From Prochlorococcus sp. AG-673-M19 (lineage in GTDB: Bacteria; Cyanobacteriota; Cyanobacteriia; PCC-6307; Cyanobiaceae), in assembly GCA_003211115.1 (NCBI GenBank), contig QCTP01000010.1, positions 1-44,500 on the forward strand: 44,500 nt of DNA, in the 5' to 3' direction. Shown one piece after another: positions 36,592-44,500 of the stretch (its first letter is position 1; every line of letters begins with the position of its first letter). Both the position numbers and the translations under genes were made by a program. The notes beneath the pieces were generated by a model that worked only from the letters and a program-made list of their open reading frames with translations, did no database searches and had not been told where the DNA came from.

Positions 36592-36847
36592 GTCAAATCC
36601 ATTAATAAGATCCTCAGATCATTTTGTTTTATTGGAGCCAGATTCAAAAGAAAAAATAGTAACTAAAAAAGAAGCAATAATATGGCTAAAAAATTGGATC
36701 CCAAAGGTTGAATCTTCTACAATATATCAAAATCTAGATTATTCCAAAGAAGCATATTTTGAAGAATTACTAGAAAGTACTTATGAATTAGAAATAAAAT
36801 TTGGATATGTTATTAAATGGTTTGCAGTAAGAGTTGACCAAGATTAA
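36590..36847 (+). CDS. crr7: CRR7-like NDH-1 factor (chlororespiratory reduction 7)
   Basis: 85-residue protein resembling CRR7, which in Arabidopsis is needed for NDH accumulation. The pattern is SSDHFVLLEPDSKEKIVTKK near the start, a variable helical centre, and LLESTYELEIKFGYVIKWFA with VRVDQD at the end. From memory this fits the cyanobacterial CRR7 family (former DUF3571). Together with ndhD, F, M and O in the window, it adds to the NDH theme. Its ATG overlaps the start of the divergent lumen-type protein. No Shine-Dalgarno is visible. Confidence 0.75.
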   Translation: MSNPLIRSSDHFVLLEPDSKEKIVTKKEAIIWLKNWIPKVESSTIYQNLDYSKEAYFEELLESTYELEIKFGYVIKWFAVRVDQD

Positions 36848-37401
36848 TTATTAATTCTTTTATGGAGAGCATATATTATTTTTTCTGAAACTTCTTCCAC
36901 ATTTTCATTAATAATTTCAATTTTTATATCAGCCTGAGAATATAAATTTTTTCTAGATTTTAAAATATTCGTATATAAATTACTCAAATTTCCTTCTTGA
37001 AGTAGCGGCCTATTTCCTATGTCATCTTTCAATCTTTTAATAGCAATATTTTTATCTACATCAAGCCAAATTATTATTCCTTGCCTTAATATTCCCCAAT
37101 TTTGAGGAGTTGCAACAATTCCTCCGCCAGTAGATATTACCAAAGATGGAATTTTAATTGTTTCTTTTAGACAATTTGTTTCTAGTTCACGGAACTCTTC
37201 TTCTCCACTATCTCTGAATATTTGATTTGTTGTTTTTTTTGCTAACTTCTCTATTAATGAATCTAAATCAATATATTTATAACTCAATAATTGAGCCAAC
37301 TTTGGACCTGTTTGAGATTTCCCACAACCCATCATACCTATTAAAAATATACTTCTACCCTTGATCTTTTTGATTGTTTTTTCAATAATGAATTTATCCA
37401 T
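36844..37401 (-). CDS. aroK: Shikimate kinase
   Basis: Phosphorylates shikimate in the aromatic amino acid pathway. The 185-residue protein has the P-loop GMMGCGKSQTGPKLA near residues 22-36, the shikimate-binding DLDSLIEK, DSGEEEFRELE near 65-75, STGGGIVATPQNW near 88, and RPLLQEGNL near 132. Standard length. The stop overlaps crr7 by 4 bp. It is divergent from the PTPS fusion. Confidence 0.95.
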   Translation of the reverse strand: MDKFIIEKTIKKIKGRSIFLIGMMGCGKSQTGPKLAQLLSYKYIDLDSLIEKLAKKTTNQIFRDSGEEEFRELETNCLKETIKIPSLVISTGGGIVATPQNWGILRQGIIIWLDVDKNIAIKRLKDDIGNRPLLQEGNLSNLYTNILKSRKNLYSQADIKIEIINENVEEVSEKIIYALHKRINN

Positions 37402-37434
37402 ACAGACAAAAGTGTATATAAAACCTTAAGATAG

Positions 37435-37440
37435 TATTAT
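37435..37440 (+). promoter_or_regulatory. -10-like box (TATTAT) before the PTPS fusion gene
   Basis: TATTAT lies 12 bp before the ATG at 37452, which places the transcription start near 37447 and leaves a leader of about five bases. The box supports the ATG over the upstream in-frame TTG at 37440, which overlaps it. No -35 is evident. Confidence 0.35.
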
Positions 37441-37451
37441 TGCAGACATTT

Positions 37452-38378
37452 ATGGCTTCTACACTTACCAAACCATTGCATGGAAAGGGACGTGAATGCG
37501 TCATAACTCGACGTGCCTGCTTTAGTTCGAGTCATCGTTATTGGCTTCCCGAAAAAAGCAAGGAAGAAAATTTTTCTCTTTTTGGAAATTGTAGTATTGC
37601 CCCAGGGCATGGTCATAACTATGAACTCATTGTATCAATGGGTGGCGAACTTGACTCGGATGGTATGGTCTTAAATCTTTCTGATGTAAAACATTCAATT
37701 AAAGATAAGGTTACTGGGCAATTAGATTTTCGTTTTTTAAATGATGTATGGCCTGAATTTAATATTCATCAAAAGAATGGAATTCTTCCAACAACTGAAG
37801 CCTTAGTCAAAGTTATTTGGAATCGTTTAAAAGATGATCTACCACTTACGAGTTTAAGACTTTATGAAAACCCAAATTTATGGGCAGACTATTATGGTAA
37901 AAACATGGAAGCTTTACTAACAGTTCAAACACATTTTGCTGCTGCACATCGGCTAGCTAAAGAGGAGATATCTTTTGAGGAAAACAAAAAGATATATGGG
38001 AAATGTGCCAGAGTTAATGGACATGGACATAATTATCTTGTTGACATCACAGTTAAAGGAGAAATTGATAATAGAACCGGGATGATATGTGATTTATCTT
38101 CTCTTCAAACTATTATTAATGAATTAGTTGTTGAGCAATTAGACCATACATTTCTAAATAAAGATATCGAATATTTTCATACTTGTGTCCCTACAGCTGA
38201 AAATATTGCACTATATATTTCAGATATTCTCAAAAAACCTATAAAAATTCTTGGTGCAAAATTACATAAAGTCAGACTGCAAGAAAGTCCAAATAATGCT
38301 GCAGAAATTTATGTTGATCAAAATATAGCCAACTCATTAGAGTTAAAATTAGAAAATAAATTAGTTACTCAAGCTTGA
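37452..38378 (+). CDS. Tandem 6-pyruvoyl-tetrahydropterin synthase (PTPS/QueD) fusion
   Basis: Two PTPS/QueD folds in one chain, 308 residues from the ATG. Domain 1 (about 15-150) has zinc His28, His53 and His55 and Cys47 (NCSIAPGHGHNY), but the family LDH is LDF (91-93), so the catalytic His is replaced by Phe93. Domain 2 (about 155-290) has the full set: His166, His191, His193, Cys185 (KCARVNGHGHNY), Asp231-His232 (LDHTFLN) and Glu278. Domain 2 resembles the eukaryotic-type PTPS spacing. The likely reaction is 7,8-dihydroneopterin triphosphate to 6-pyruvoyl-tetrahydropterin; a QueD role is the alternative. A TTG start at 37440 is possible but disfavoured. The next gene overlaps by 4 bp. Confidence 0.9.
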   Translation: MASTLTKPLHGKGRECVITRRACFSSSHRYWLPEKSKEENFSLFGNCSIAPGHGHNYELIVSMGGELDSDGMVLNLSDVKHSIKDKVTGQLDFRFLNDVWPEFNIHQKNGILPTTEALVKVIWNRLKDDLPLTSLRLYENPNLWADYYGKNMEALLTVQTHFAAAHRLAKEEISFEENKKIYGKCARVNGHGHNYLVDITVKGEIDNRTGMICDLSSLQTIINELVVEQLDHTFLNKDIEYFHTCVPTAENIALYISDILKKPIKILGAKLHKVRLQESPNNAAEIYVDQNIANSLELKLENKLVTQA

Positions 38379-39037
38379 AGATTCCAAGCATAGCGATAAT
38401 AATCGCTTCTAGTTTAGATGGAAGAATTGCCTTCCCAAATGGAGGAGAATCACATCTTGCGAGTAATAAAGATAAAAGAATACTAGATGAAAATTTATCA
38501 AATGTTGATGCTACAATTTTCGGATTAGAAACACTTAAAGCTCACCAGAGTACATATTTAGTTAAAGTTCATTGCAAAAATGGTGCAATGAAAATTTCAA
38601 GAAATCAGCCAATTTCTATAGTTGCATCCAATAGTAAGAAATTTAGTAAAGATTGGAGTTATTTTAAACAACCAGTTAAAAGATGGTTAATTAGCTCTAA
38701 CAAAAATAAGAAATTAGAAAATATAGATTTTGAGAAAGAAATTTACTACAAAAACACATGGAGAGAAACTTTATTAAGTATTAAAAAATCTGGAATCAAT
38801 CGTCTAGCACTTTTAGGTGGAGCAAAGCTTATAAATTCTTTTGTAAAAGAAGATTTGATTGATGAAATCAAAATTACAATAGCTCCAAAAATTATTGGAG
38901 GAAAATACACATGGATACCTACAGAGCAAACAAATAAAATTTTTAATTTAAAACAATTATGGAAAATACAATCAATTAAAGAATTAGACGAAAATGAAAT
39001 ACATATTCATTACGCCAGAAAAGTGGGAGATTATTAA
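38375..39037 (+). CDS. RibD C-terminal-domain (DHFR-fold) reductase
   Basis: Stand-alone NADPH reductase domain, 220 residues, no deaminase domain. It opens IPSIAIIIASSLDGRIAFPN, followed by a divergent core with VDATIFGLETLKAHQSTYLV near residue 49, INRLALLGGAKLINSFVKED near 140 and LIDEIKITIAPKIIGGK near 161, which are RibD_C hallmarks. It starts with TTG in a TTGA overlap with the PTPS stop, so translation is coupled. Usual annotation is a riboflavin pyrimidine reductase; the PTPS coupling instead suggests a pterin substrate. Both are inference. Confidence 0.85.
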   Translation: MKIPSIAIIIASSLDGRIAFPNGGESHLASNKDKRILDENLSNVDATIFGLETLKAHQSTYLVKVHCKNGAMKISRNQPISIVASNSKKFSKDWSYFKQPVKRWLISSNKNKKLENIDFEKEIYYKNTWRETLLSIKKSGINRLALLGGAKLINSFVKEDLIDEIKITIAPKIIGGKYTWIPTEQTNKIFNLKQLWKIQSIKELDENEIHIHYARKVGDY

Positions 39038-39049
39038 AATAGAACATAT

Positions 39050-40204
39050 ATGAATCATTTTGAGCACAAAATTGAAATAAAACTATCAATTCAAGATATA
39101 AATAAGAAAACTTGGAATCAATTGATGAAAGAAATTAATAATCCTTTTTATGAATGGGAATGGCTTAATAACCTTGAGTTATCGAAAAGTGTCTCAAGAG
39201 AAACTGGTTGGCAACCTTTATATTTTGTTGCTTATGAAAATCATGAAATATGTGGTATCGCTCCACTTTTTCTTAAAAATCATAGTTATGGAGAATTTAT
39301 TTTTGATCAATCCTTTGCAAGATTAGCGCAAGATTTAAATTTGAATTATTACCCTAAGCTCATCGGGATGAGTCCTTACAGCCCTGTGAATGGATATCAG
39401 TTTTTATACAAAGAAAATAAAAATAAAACAGTAATCACAAATTCATTAATCAATTATATTGATAACTTTGCTTCAAAAAATAATATCTTAAGTTGCAATT
39501 TCTTATATGTAAACGAAGATTGGGGAGAGCATCTACAATCGTTGGGATATCAGGAATGGATAAATACAAGTAGTGAATGGATTAGTAATGGTGAAAATAC
39601 ATTTGATGATTTTTTATCTAGGTTCAATTCAAATCAAAGAAGAAATATTAAAAAAGAAAGAAAATCAATTTCCAAACAAAATCTCGATATAAAAATTCAT
39701 ACAGAAGAGAACATAAATCTAGAAATAGTTCAAAAAATGCATAATTTCTATGAACAACATTGTTTGAGATGGGGAGTTTGGGGGAGCAAATATCTTACCT
39801 CGAAATTCTTCGAAAATATTCTAGAAAATAAAAAAAATCTAATATTTTTTAGTGCATCGAGAAATGATTCTGATAGCACAATTGCAATGTCAATGTGTGT
39901 AAAAAATAAACAAAATATATGGGGTAGATATTGGGGAAGTCAAGAAGAAATACTTAATTTACATTTCGAATTATGTTATTACCAGCCTATTGAGTGGGCA
40001 ATAAAAAATGATATCAAAAGTTTTGATCCTGGAGCAGGAGGTAAACATAAACGAAGGAGAGGTTTTTTTGCTAAAAGTACTAAAAGTTTGCACAAATGGT
40101 TTAACAAAAATATGGAAAATATAATTACACCTTGGTTGAATGAAGTAAATTTTCAAACTATAAAAGAAATTGACTTAGAAAATAATTCTATCCCTTTTAA
40201 ATAA
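39050..40204 (+). CDS. FemAB/GNAT-like protein (DUF482 family)
   Basis: 384-residue protein of the peptidoglycan-biosynthesis-like GNAT family. It reads PFYEWEWLNNLELSKSVSRE near residue 29, GWQPLYFVAYENHEICGIAP near 53, SRFNSNQRRNIKKERKSI near 188 (the family NxRRNIKKER signature), then WGRYWGSQEE and FDPGAGGKHKRRRGF near 330. No signal peptide. The substrate is unknown; family members are thought to transfer aminoacyl or acetyl groups. It starts 13 bp after the reductase gene, so it is probably in the same transcript. Confidence 0.85.
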   Translation: MNHFEHKIEIKLSIQDINKKTWNQLMKEINNPFYEWEWLNNLELSKSVSRETGWQPLYFVAYENHEICGIAPLFLKNHSYGEFIFDQSFARLAQDLNLNYYPKLIGMSPYSPVNGYQFLYKENKNKTVITNSLINYIDNFASKNNILSCNFLYVNEDWGEHLQSLGYQEWINTSSEWISNGENTFDDFLSRFNSNQRRNIKKERKSISKQNLDIKIHTEENINLEIVQKMHNFYEQHCLRWGVWGSKYLTSKFFENILENKKNLIFFSASRNDSDSTIAMSMCVKNKQNIWGRYWGSQEEILNLHFELCYYQPIEWAIKNDIKSFDPGAGGKHKRRRGFFAKSTKSLHKWFNKNMENIITPWLNEVNFQTIKEIDLENNSIPFK

Positions 40205-40269
40205 AACAAAAATTTATTTTCCAGAACATTGCTTATATTAAGAATATAATTTTATTAAAAATTTCGAAG

Positions 40270-40656
40270 ATGGATTTTAGTAAAATCTTGGAGAAAAAAA
40301 TAGGGATGGATAATGATTTATCTAATAGATATATTGAACTAGACCCAAATGGATATTTCATTATAAAGATTGATTTACAGACAAAACAAATTATCCTGGA
40401 ACATTATTTAAATAAAATTAATGAAGAGGGGTATGCACTAGATCCCACAACTAATGAGCCTATTAAATGTGACGAAAAACAGATTAAAAGTTGCAATGAA
40501 ACTTTCACAGGAATAAGTGCTAAAGAGATTGGAATAGAAATTACCGAAAAGAGGGACGATCTTATATCTAGATTTGATCATGCCTTATATTTAGGCCGAG
40601 AATTACAAAAAGCAGAAGAATGTTTGTACAAAAAATTACCTTACATACAAGATTAA
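40270..40656 (+). CDS. DUF4346 protein
   Basis: 128-residue protein with the DUF4346 pattern: ELDPNGYFIIKIDLQTKQII, a middle GYALDPTTNEPIKC, and C-terminal DHALYLGRELQKAEECLYKK ending LPYIQD. I recall this domain at the C-terminus of archaeal dihydropteroate-synthase-related proteins, which would be a pterin link, but I am not certain. It follows the FemAB-like gene by 65 bp and precedes the PetL-like peptide. Confidence 0.78.
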   Translation: MDFSKILEKKIGMDNDLSNRYIELDPNGYFIIKIDLQTKQIILEHYLNKINEEGYALDPTTNEPIKCDEKQIKSCNETFTGISAKEIGIEITEKRDDLISRFDHALYLGRELQKAEECLYKKLPYIQD

Positions 40657-40722
40657 GAAATTAAACGAAAAAAATTCTAATTTTTATTGAGATGCTAAAT
40701 TAAAATAATATATAAAAGAAAA

Positions 40723-40815
40723 ATGAACATCATTTTCTATTTTGCATTTCTTGGCTTTGGTTTTGGAACAGCGTTCCTATTAGATAAACTCTTAAGAGCA
40801 GTTAAATTAATTTAG
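40723..40815 (+). CDS. petL: PetL-like 30-residue membrane peptide (cytochrome b6f subunit)
   Basis: ATG frame of 31 codons, a single hydrophobic helix reading IIFYFAFLGFGFGTAFLL and a basic tail DKLLRAVKLI. Size, one N-terminal helix and the KLI end resemble picocyanobacterial PetL, the small cytochrome b6f subunit. It could instead be another small thylakoid peptide. An AAAAGAAAA purine run precedes the ATG. It lies between DUF4346 and convergent rimO (7 bp to the rimO stop). Confidence 0.65.
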   Translation: MNIIFYFAFLGFGFGTAFLLDKLLRAVKLI

Positions 40816-40822
40816 AAAAAAT

Positions 40823-42181
40823 TTATAAGGTGTTTATAACCTCTCCATATAAATCATATTCATCTGCAAAATAAATATTTGCTTCAACAAATTTACCAAC
40901 ATAATTACTCTCATTATCTGTAATAGATAAGATGACATTTCCATCTATTTCAGGAGCGAAGTGATAAGAACGTCCTATTAGTTCGTTATTTTCAGATATT
41001 TTTTCTACTAACACCTTTACTTTAGTACCTACATATAATTGATTTTTGTTCTTAGAAATTGTTTGTTGAATGGATATTATATTATCTTTTCTTGCTTCAG
41101 CAACTTCTGAAGATACCCTATTTGGCAAATCAAAAGCACTTGTTCCTTCCTCCGGAGAAAAAATAAAAACCCCAACGTGATCAAACTTATGTCTATGCAA
41201 AAAATCTAGAAGATGTTGAAAATGTTTTTGATTTTCTCCTGGGAATCCAACAATTAAGCTTGTTCTTAATACAGCAGATGGAATTTTCTCTCTTATTTGA
41301 CTTAAAATTGATTCATTTAAAGAAGCCTGCCAAGGTCTATTCATACTCTTAAGAACATCTGAATGGCTATGTTGCAGTGGCAGATCAAAATAGGGAACAA
41401 TATTATTTGATTCTTTAAAGGCATTAATGACTTCATCGGTTAAACCAGTTGGATATGCATAATGAATTCTTATCCAAGGAACTGAAACTTTTGACAGTTC
41501 TTTTAATAATTTTGCTAAATAAGGTTTACCATAAATATCAAGACCATAATTTGTTGTAATTTGACTAATTAATATTATTTCCTGAATCCCTTGAGCTGCA
41601 AGATATTTTGCTTCTGAAACTATAGATTCTATAGTCCTGCTGCGTTGAGGACCTCTTAACTTGGGAATAATACAAAATGCACAATTATAATCACAACCTT
41701 CAGCTATACGAAGATAAGCAACAAATTTATTTTTATCTACCAAGCGTGGAATTTTTTCATCAGCAATAAATTCAGGTATTTTTGAAACTTCATTAACAAT
41801 TTCACCTTTCTCTACTCGGTTTATGACCTTGGCTATTTTCTGATAATCGCCAGTTCCAACTAAACCTTTTATTTCAGGGATTTCTTTTAAAAGTTCTTCT
41901 TTGAAGTGCTGCGCCATACAGCCCGCCACTATTACCTCTTTGCCTTGATCAGTAAATTCAAGAATCCTTCTAATAGATTCTTCTCTAGCTGTCTCTATAA
42001 AACTACAAGTATTTACTACAACAACATTCGCATCCTCAACATTATTGCCTACTTGATATCCTTCCCTATCTAATAAGCCTTGCATATGTTCAGTATCAAC
42101 AAGATTTTTTTCACATCCAACATGGGTAAAAGCAACCTTTGAAAGTTTTTTATCTTTAATTGTTTGATTATTTTGCTTCAC
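40823..42181 (-). CDS. rimO: Ribosomal protein S12 methylthiotransferase RimO
   Basis: Radical-SAM enzyme that adds a methylthio group to an aspartate of S12. The 452-residue protein has the N-terminal UPF0004 domain with [14 protein letters not shown] (Cys23), [11 protein letters not shown] and VAGCMAQH; the radical-SAM cluster motif [20 protein letters not shown] near residue 164; and a C-terminal TRAM domain with [20 protein letters not shown]. The HVGCEKN and RGPQRSR sequences separate RimO from MiaB. It converges with the PetL-like gene. Confidence 0.95.
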   Translation of the reverse strand: MKQNNQTIKDKKLSKVAFTHVGCEKNLVDTEHMQGLLDREGYQVGNNVEDANVVVVNTCSFIETAREESIRRILEFTDQGKEVIVAGCMAQHFKEELLKEIPEIKGLVGTGDYQKIAKVINRVEKGEIVNEVSKIPEFIADEKIPRLVDKNKFVAYLRIAEGCDYNCAFCIIPKLRGPQRSRTIESIVSEAKYLAAQGIQEIILISQITTNYGLDIYGKPYLAKLLKELSKVSVPWIRIHYAYPTGLTDEVINAFKESNNIVPYFDLPLQHSHSDVLKSMNRPWQASLNESILSQIREKIPSAVLRTSLIVGFPGENQKHFQHLLDFLHRHKFDHVGVFIFSPEEGTSAFDLPNRVSSEVAEARKDNIISIQQTISKNKNQLYVGTKVKVLVEKISENNELIGRSYHFAPEIDGNVILSITDNESNYVGKFVEANIYFADEYDLYGEVINTL

Positions 42182-42284
42182 TGAATTTATACATTAAATA
42201 AAAATTAACAAAGAATCTTATTTGGAAGTCTTGTTAAATTATAATATTAAGATAAATGCTGCAAATTACAAACATTAAAGTTTT

Positions 42285-43220
42285 ATGGCCCTTGAGACTT
42301 TAAAAAAAAGAAACAAAAAAGATTTAAAATGGCCAAAAATTATAATTGCCCTTCTAAGCACTATTGGACTAGTCGATACAGGTTCAATTACTCTAAAAAA
42401 TTGGGGATTATTTAACTCTCTCTCATGTCCTGGGATCAAAAATGGTTGTGATACTGTCTTAAATAGTCCTTGGGGTACATTATTCGAGAATAATCAAGTA
42501 AATATTCCGCTCTCATTTGCAGGAGTGATTACTTATTCATCAATTCTATTACTTTCAATATTTCTATCACTGAATATAATTTCACCTAAAGAAAAACTAA
42601 ATAAAATTATATGGTGGCTAATATTTTTAATCTCTTGCGCTTCTTCTGTATTTAGCTTTCTATTGCTAAATATAATGTTTATCAAAATTAAGGCTTATTG
42701 TTTTTTTTGTATTCTTTCGGCGATTTTATCTATTTCTATCTTTATTATCTCTATGATTGGAGCGAAGTTTGAAAGTAGAGAACCCATGATCTATAGAGGA
42801 TTTATTGTTGCTTTAACAGTTCTTATAGGAGGATTGATATGGTCAAATAATGTTGACCCTTCTAATGCAATTGATGTTTCTAATAATACAGAAAAGGTGT
42901 CGCCATCAATCACAACATCTAGCTCAATCCAAAAAATTAAGTTTGCTAAATTTCTAACTGATAATAATTTTAAAATGTATAGTGCATATTGGTGCCCACA
43001 TTGTCATGATCAAAAACAATTATTTGGCAAAAAAGCAGTCAAAGAATTGACAGTAGTAGAGTGCGCCCAAGATGGAAAAGATAATGAATATAAAATATGT
43101 AGAGAAAAACAGATTGAAGGTTTTCCATCATGGGAAATAAATGGAGAAATATATAGTGGTGTTAAAGATTTAAATGACTTAGCAATCATGACTGGATATG
43201 ATGGAGATTCTAATTTTTAA
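42285..43220 (+). CDS. VKOR-thioredoxin fusion (thylakoid disulfide-forming oxidoreductase)
   Basis: Quinone-coupled disulfide bond-forming protein, like cyanobacterial VKOR and chloroplast LTO1. The 311-residue protein has a VKOR domain with four to five transmembrane helices (about 17-190), lumenal loop Cys48 and Cys55 (SCPGIKNGCDTVLNSPWG) and the active CFFC pair Cys139/Cys142. After a Ser/Thr linker comes a thioredoxin-like domain with WCPHC (Cys237, Cys240), two more Cys and cis-Pro GFPSWEI. All catalytic Cys are present. The stop overlaps convergent nadB by 11 bp. Confidence 0.95.
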   Translation: MALETLKKRNKKDLKWPKIIIALLSTIGLVDTGSITLKNWGLFNSLSCPGIKNGCDTVLNSPWGTLFENNQVNIPLSFAGVITYSSILLLSIFLSLNIISPKEKLNKIIWWLIFLISCASSVFSFLLLNIMFIKIKAYCFFCILSAILSISIFIISMIGAKFESREPMIYRGFIVALTVLIGGLIWSNNVDPSNAIDVSNNTEKVSPSITTSSSIQKIKFAKFLTDNNFKMYSAYWCPHCHDQKQLFGKKAVKELTVVECAQDGKDNEYKICREKQIEGFPSWEINGEIYSGVKDLNDLAIMTGYDGDSNF

Positions 43221-44500
43221 CAAATCTTTTACATATTTTTTGATTTAATTGCTGCCTAGTATGGCATTCCCAATTAATATCTTTAACTGGAAAATCATCT
43301 CTATAATGGCCTCCTCTACTCTCCTCTCGAAAAAGACAAGCTTTTAGCAATAACATGGTTGTGATTTGTCTATTATGCAAATCAAGCGATAGATTAAGAC
43401 CTCTCCTATTTGGTTCGGTTAGTTTCAATTTTTGATCGATTTCTATTTTCTGAAGAATCTTAATCAAAGGATTAATTTTTAATTGATCCATATCATCTTG
43501 AAGAGTGGTTAATAGTTGAATCATACTTTTTTTGTTGCGAGAAACTCCTAAATTTGACCAACATAATTTTCTTAAATCATCAATCTTTTCTGCAACACTT
43601 GAAATATAATCCTCTTGAGGATTATTAATATAAACTTCTTTGGTATATCTTTCTAAACTTCCAAATTTAAAAGGAGCGTTCAGTTCAATAGAAGACATTT
43701 TTCTAGCAAATACAAGGCATTCCATAAGTGAATTACTGGCTAGTCTATTAGCGCCATGTACTCCTGTGGAAGCCACTTCTCCTACGGCATATAGACCTTT
43801 TTTTGTAGAAGATGCATTCAAGTCGGTATGAACACCTCCCATCCAATAGTGTGCTGCAGGCGCAACAGGAATTACCTCGTTTAGAGGATTCACTCCATAA
43901 TCTAGACATCTACTTAAGATAGTTGGAAATCTTTCTACAATTTTTTCTGGATCAATAAATCTTAAATCAAGGCCAACATGATCAATATTATTTTTATCCA
44001 TATTATTCATAATTGCTCTACTAACCTGATCTCTTGAAGCTAAATCACGATTTTCTAAATGATTTACAGGGCTTTCACCATTTTTATCAACAAGAACTGC
44101 TCCCTCTCCTCGCAGTGCTTCAGAGATTAAAAAGCAAGGAGAACCATAAAATTTTAAAGCTGTAGGATGAAATTGTATAAATTCCAAATCCTCAATTGCA
44201 GCTCCAGCTTTCCATGAGAGTGCAATTCCTTCTCCAGAAGATTGTGCAGGATTTGTGGTGTTGGTAAATAAGTGTCCCCCTCCTCCTGTTGCTAAAACAA
44301 CAGCTTTAGATGTAATCCAATATAAATTAGATCCATCAAGCACCTGAACTCCTCTACATTCTTCATTTTCAATAAACAATTCAGTTACTCGGACACCTCT
44401 ACAATGCAAAATATTCTTCTTGCTTTCAATCTGGTCTTCTAAAACCTCTACAAGTGCTCTACCAGTTCTATCTTTAACATGTAATACTCTTCTGCAAGAA
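43210..44500 (-). CDS. nadB: L-aspartate oxidase (NadB), 5' end outside window
   Basis: FAD enzyme oxidising aspartate to iminoaspartate for NAD synthesis. About 430 residues are visible; the frame stays open to the right edge, reading CRRVLHVKDRTGRALVEVLE there, so the N-terminal FAD-binding portion lies beyond the window. Visible motifs include VLATGGGGHLFTNTTNPAQS, SGEGIALSWKAGA, HYWMGGVHTDLNASS, GLYAVGEVASTGVHGANRLA and NSLMECLVFA, followed by the C-terminal helical domain with RGGHYRDDFP. An in-frame TTG at 44409 is internal, not the start. Confidence 0.95.
   Translation of the reverse strand, partial: SCRRVLHVKDRTGRALVEVLEDQIESKKNILHCRGVRVTELFIENEECRGVQVLDGSNLYWITSKAVVLATGGGGHLFTNTTNPAQSSGEGIALSWKAGAAIEDLEFIQFHPTALKFYGSPCFLISEALRGEGAVLVDKNGESPVNHLENRDLASRDQVSRAIMNNMDKNNIDHVGLDLRFIDPEKIVERFPTILSRCLDYGVNPLNEVIPVAPAAHYWMGGVHTDLNASSTKKGLYAVGEVASTGVHGANRLASNSLMECLVFARKMSSIELNAPFKFGSLERYTKEVYINNPQEDYISSVAEKIDDLRKLCWSNLGVSRNKKSMIQLLTTLQDDMDQLKINPLIKILQKIEIDQKLKLTEPNRRGLNLSLDLHNRQITTMLLLKACLFREESRGGHYRDDFPVKDINWECHTRQQLNQKICKRFVKN

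Overview
The window looks like a chromosomal segment of a high-light-adapted Prochlorococcus, or a very close marine picocyanobacterium. The evidence is the very AT-rich DNA, the compact gene packing with many 1-14 bp overlaps, the cyanobacterial and chloroplast-type gene set (NDH-1 subunits, Ycf3, Ycf33, Ycf34, RpaA, RpaB, RbcR, a plant-type carotenoid pathway) and a Yfr2-type small RNA. The strain cannot be named from sequence alone. I see no insertion sequence, integrase, prophage gene, CRISPR array or rRNA.

Layout. 1-4.4 kb, minus strand: ndhD (cut by the window edge), ndhF and a zeta-carotene isomerase (Z-ISO/NnrU), divergent from the LysR regulator rbcR. 5.5-8.9 kb: DUF3172-ndhM facing away from pds-crtB. 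8.9-11.5 kb: an RRM RNA-binding protein, CCA-adding enzyme, ycf34 and tsaB. 11.5-16.2 kb, minus strand: rpaB-plsX-fabH-fabD-plsC, a regulator plus fatty-acid and phospholipid operon. 16.3-23.0 kb: radA, ycf3, a CPC copper-type P-ATPase, tmk, holB and rpaA. 23.0-25.3 kb: a sparse stretch with small hypothetical genes, a Yfr2-family ncRNA, a large inverted repeat and tRNA-Asn(GUU). 25.4-31.7 kb: an ECF-type ABC ATPase, UPF0367, cysK, a J-domain protein, ndhO, an SDR39U1-type epimerase, an LpxB-related protein, a TPR protein and an A-type Fe-S carrier. 31.8-37.4 kb: zds with a SRPBCC protein, hemD, rbfA, ycf33, a GST-like protein, a DUF6816-type lumenal protein, CRR7 and aroK. 37.4-40.7 kb: a tandem pterin-synthase fusion, a RibD-C-type reductase, a FemAB-like acyltransferase and DUF4346. 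40.7-44.5 kb: a 30-residue PetL-like peptide, rimO, a VKOR-thioredoxin fusion and nadB (cut by the window edge).

Functional themes. (1) Thylakoid NDH-1: ndhD, ndhF, ndhM, ndhO and the CRR7 factor. (2) The poly-cis carotenoid route: crtB, pds, Z-ISO and zds are all here, in three places; only CrtISO is not seen. (3) Photosynthesis control and assembly: RpaA, RpaB, RbcR, Ycf3, Ycf33, Ycf34 and PetL. (4) Membrane lipid initiation: plsX, fabH, fabD, plsC.

No dramatic new system stands out. The least explained parts are the pterin-type cluster at 37.4-40.7 kb (a two-domain PTPS whose first half lacks the catalytic His, translationally coupled to a DHFR-fold reductase), the heptad-repeat extension on PlsX, the SRPBCC protein coupled to zds, and the ncRNA and microprotein-rich stretch at 23.0-25.3 kb. 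All family calls rest on remembered sequence patterns; no database search was run.
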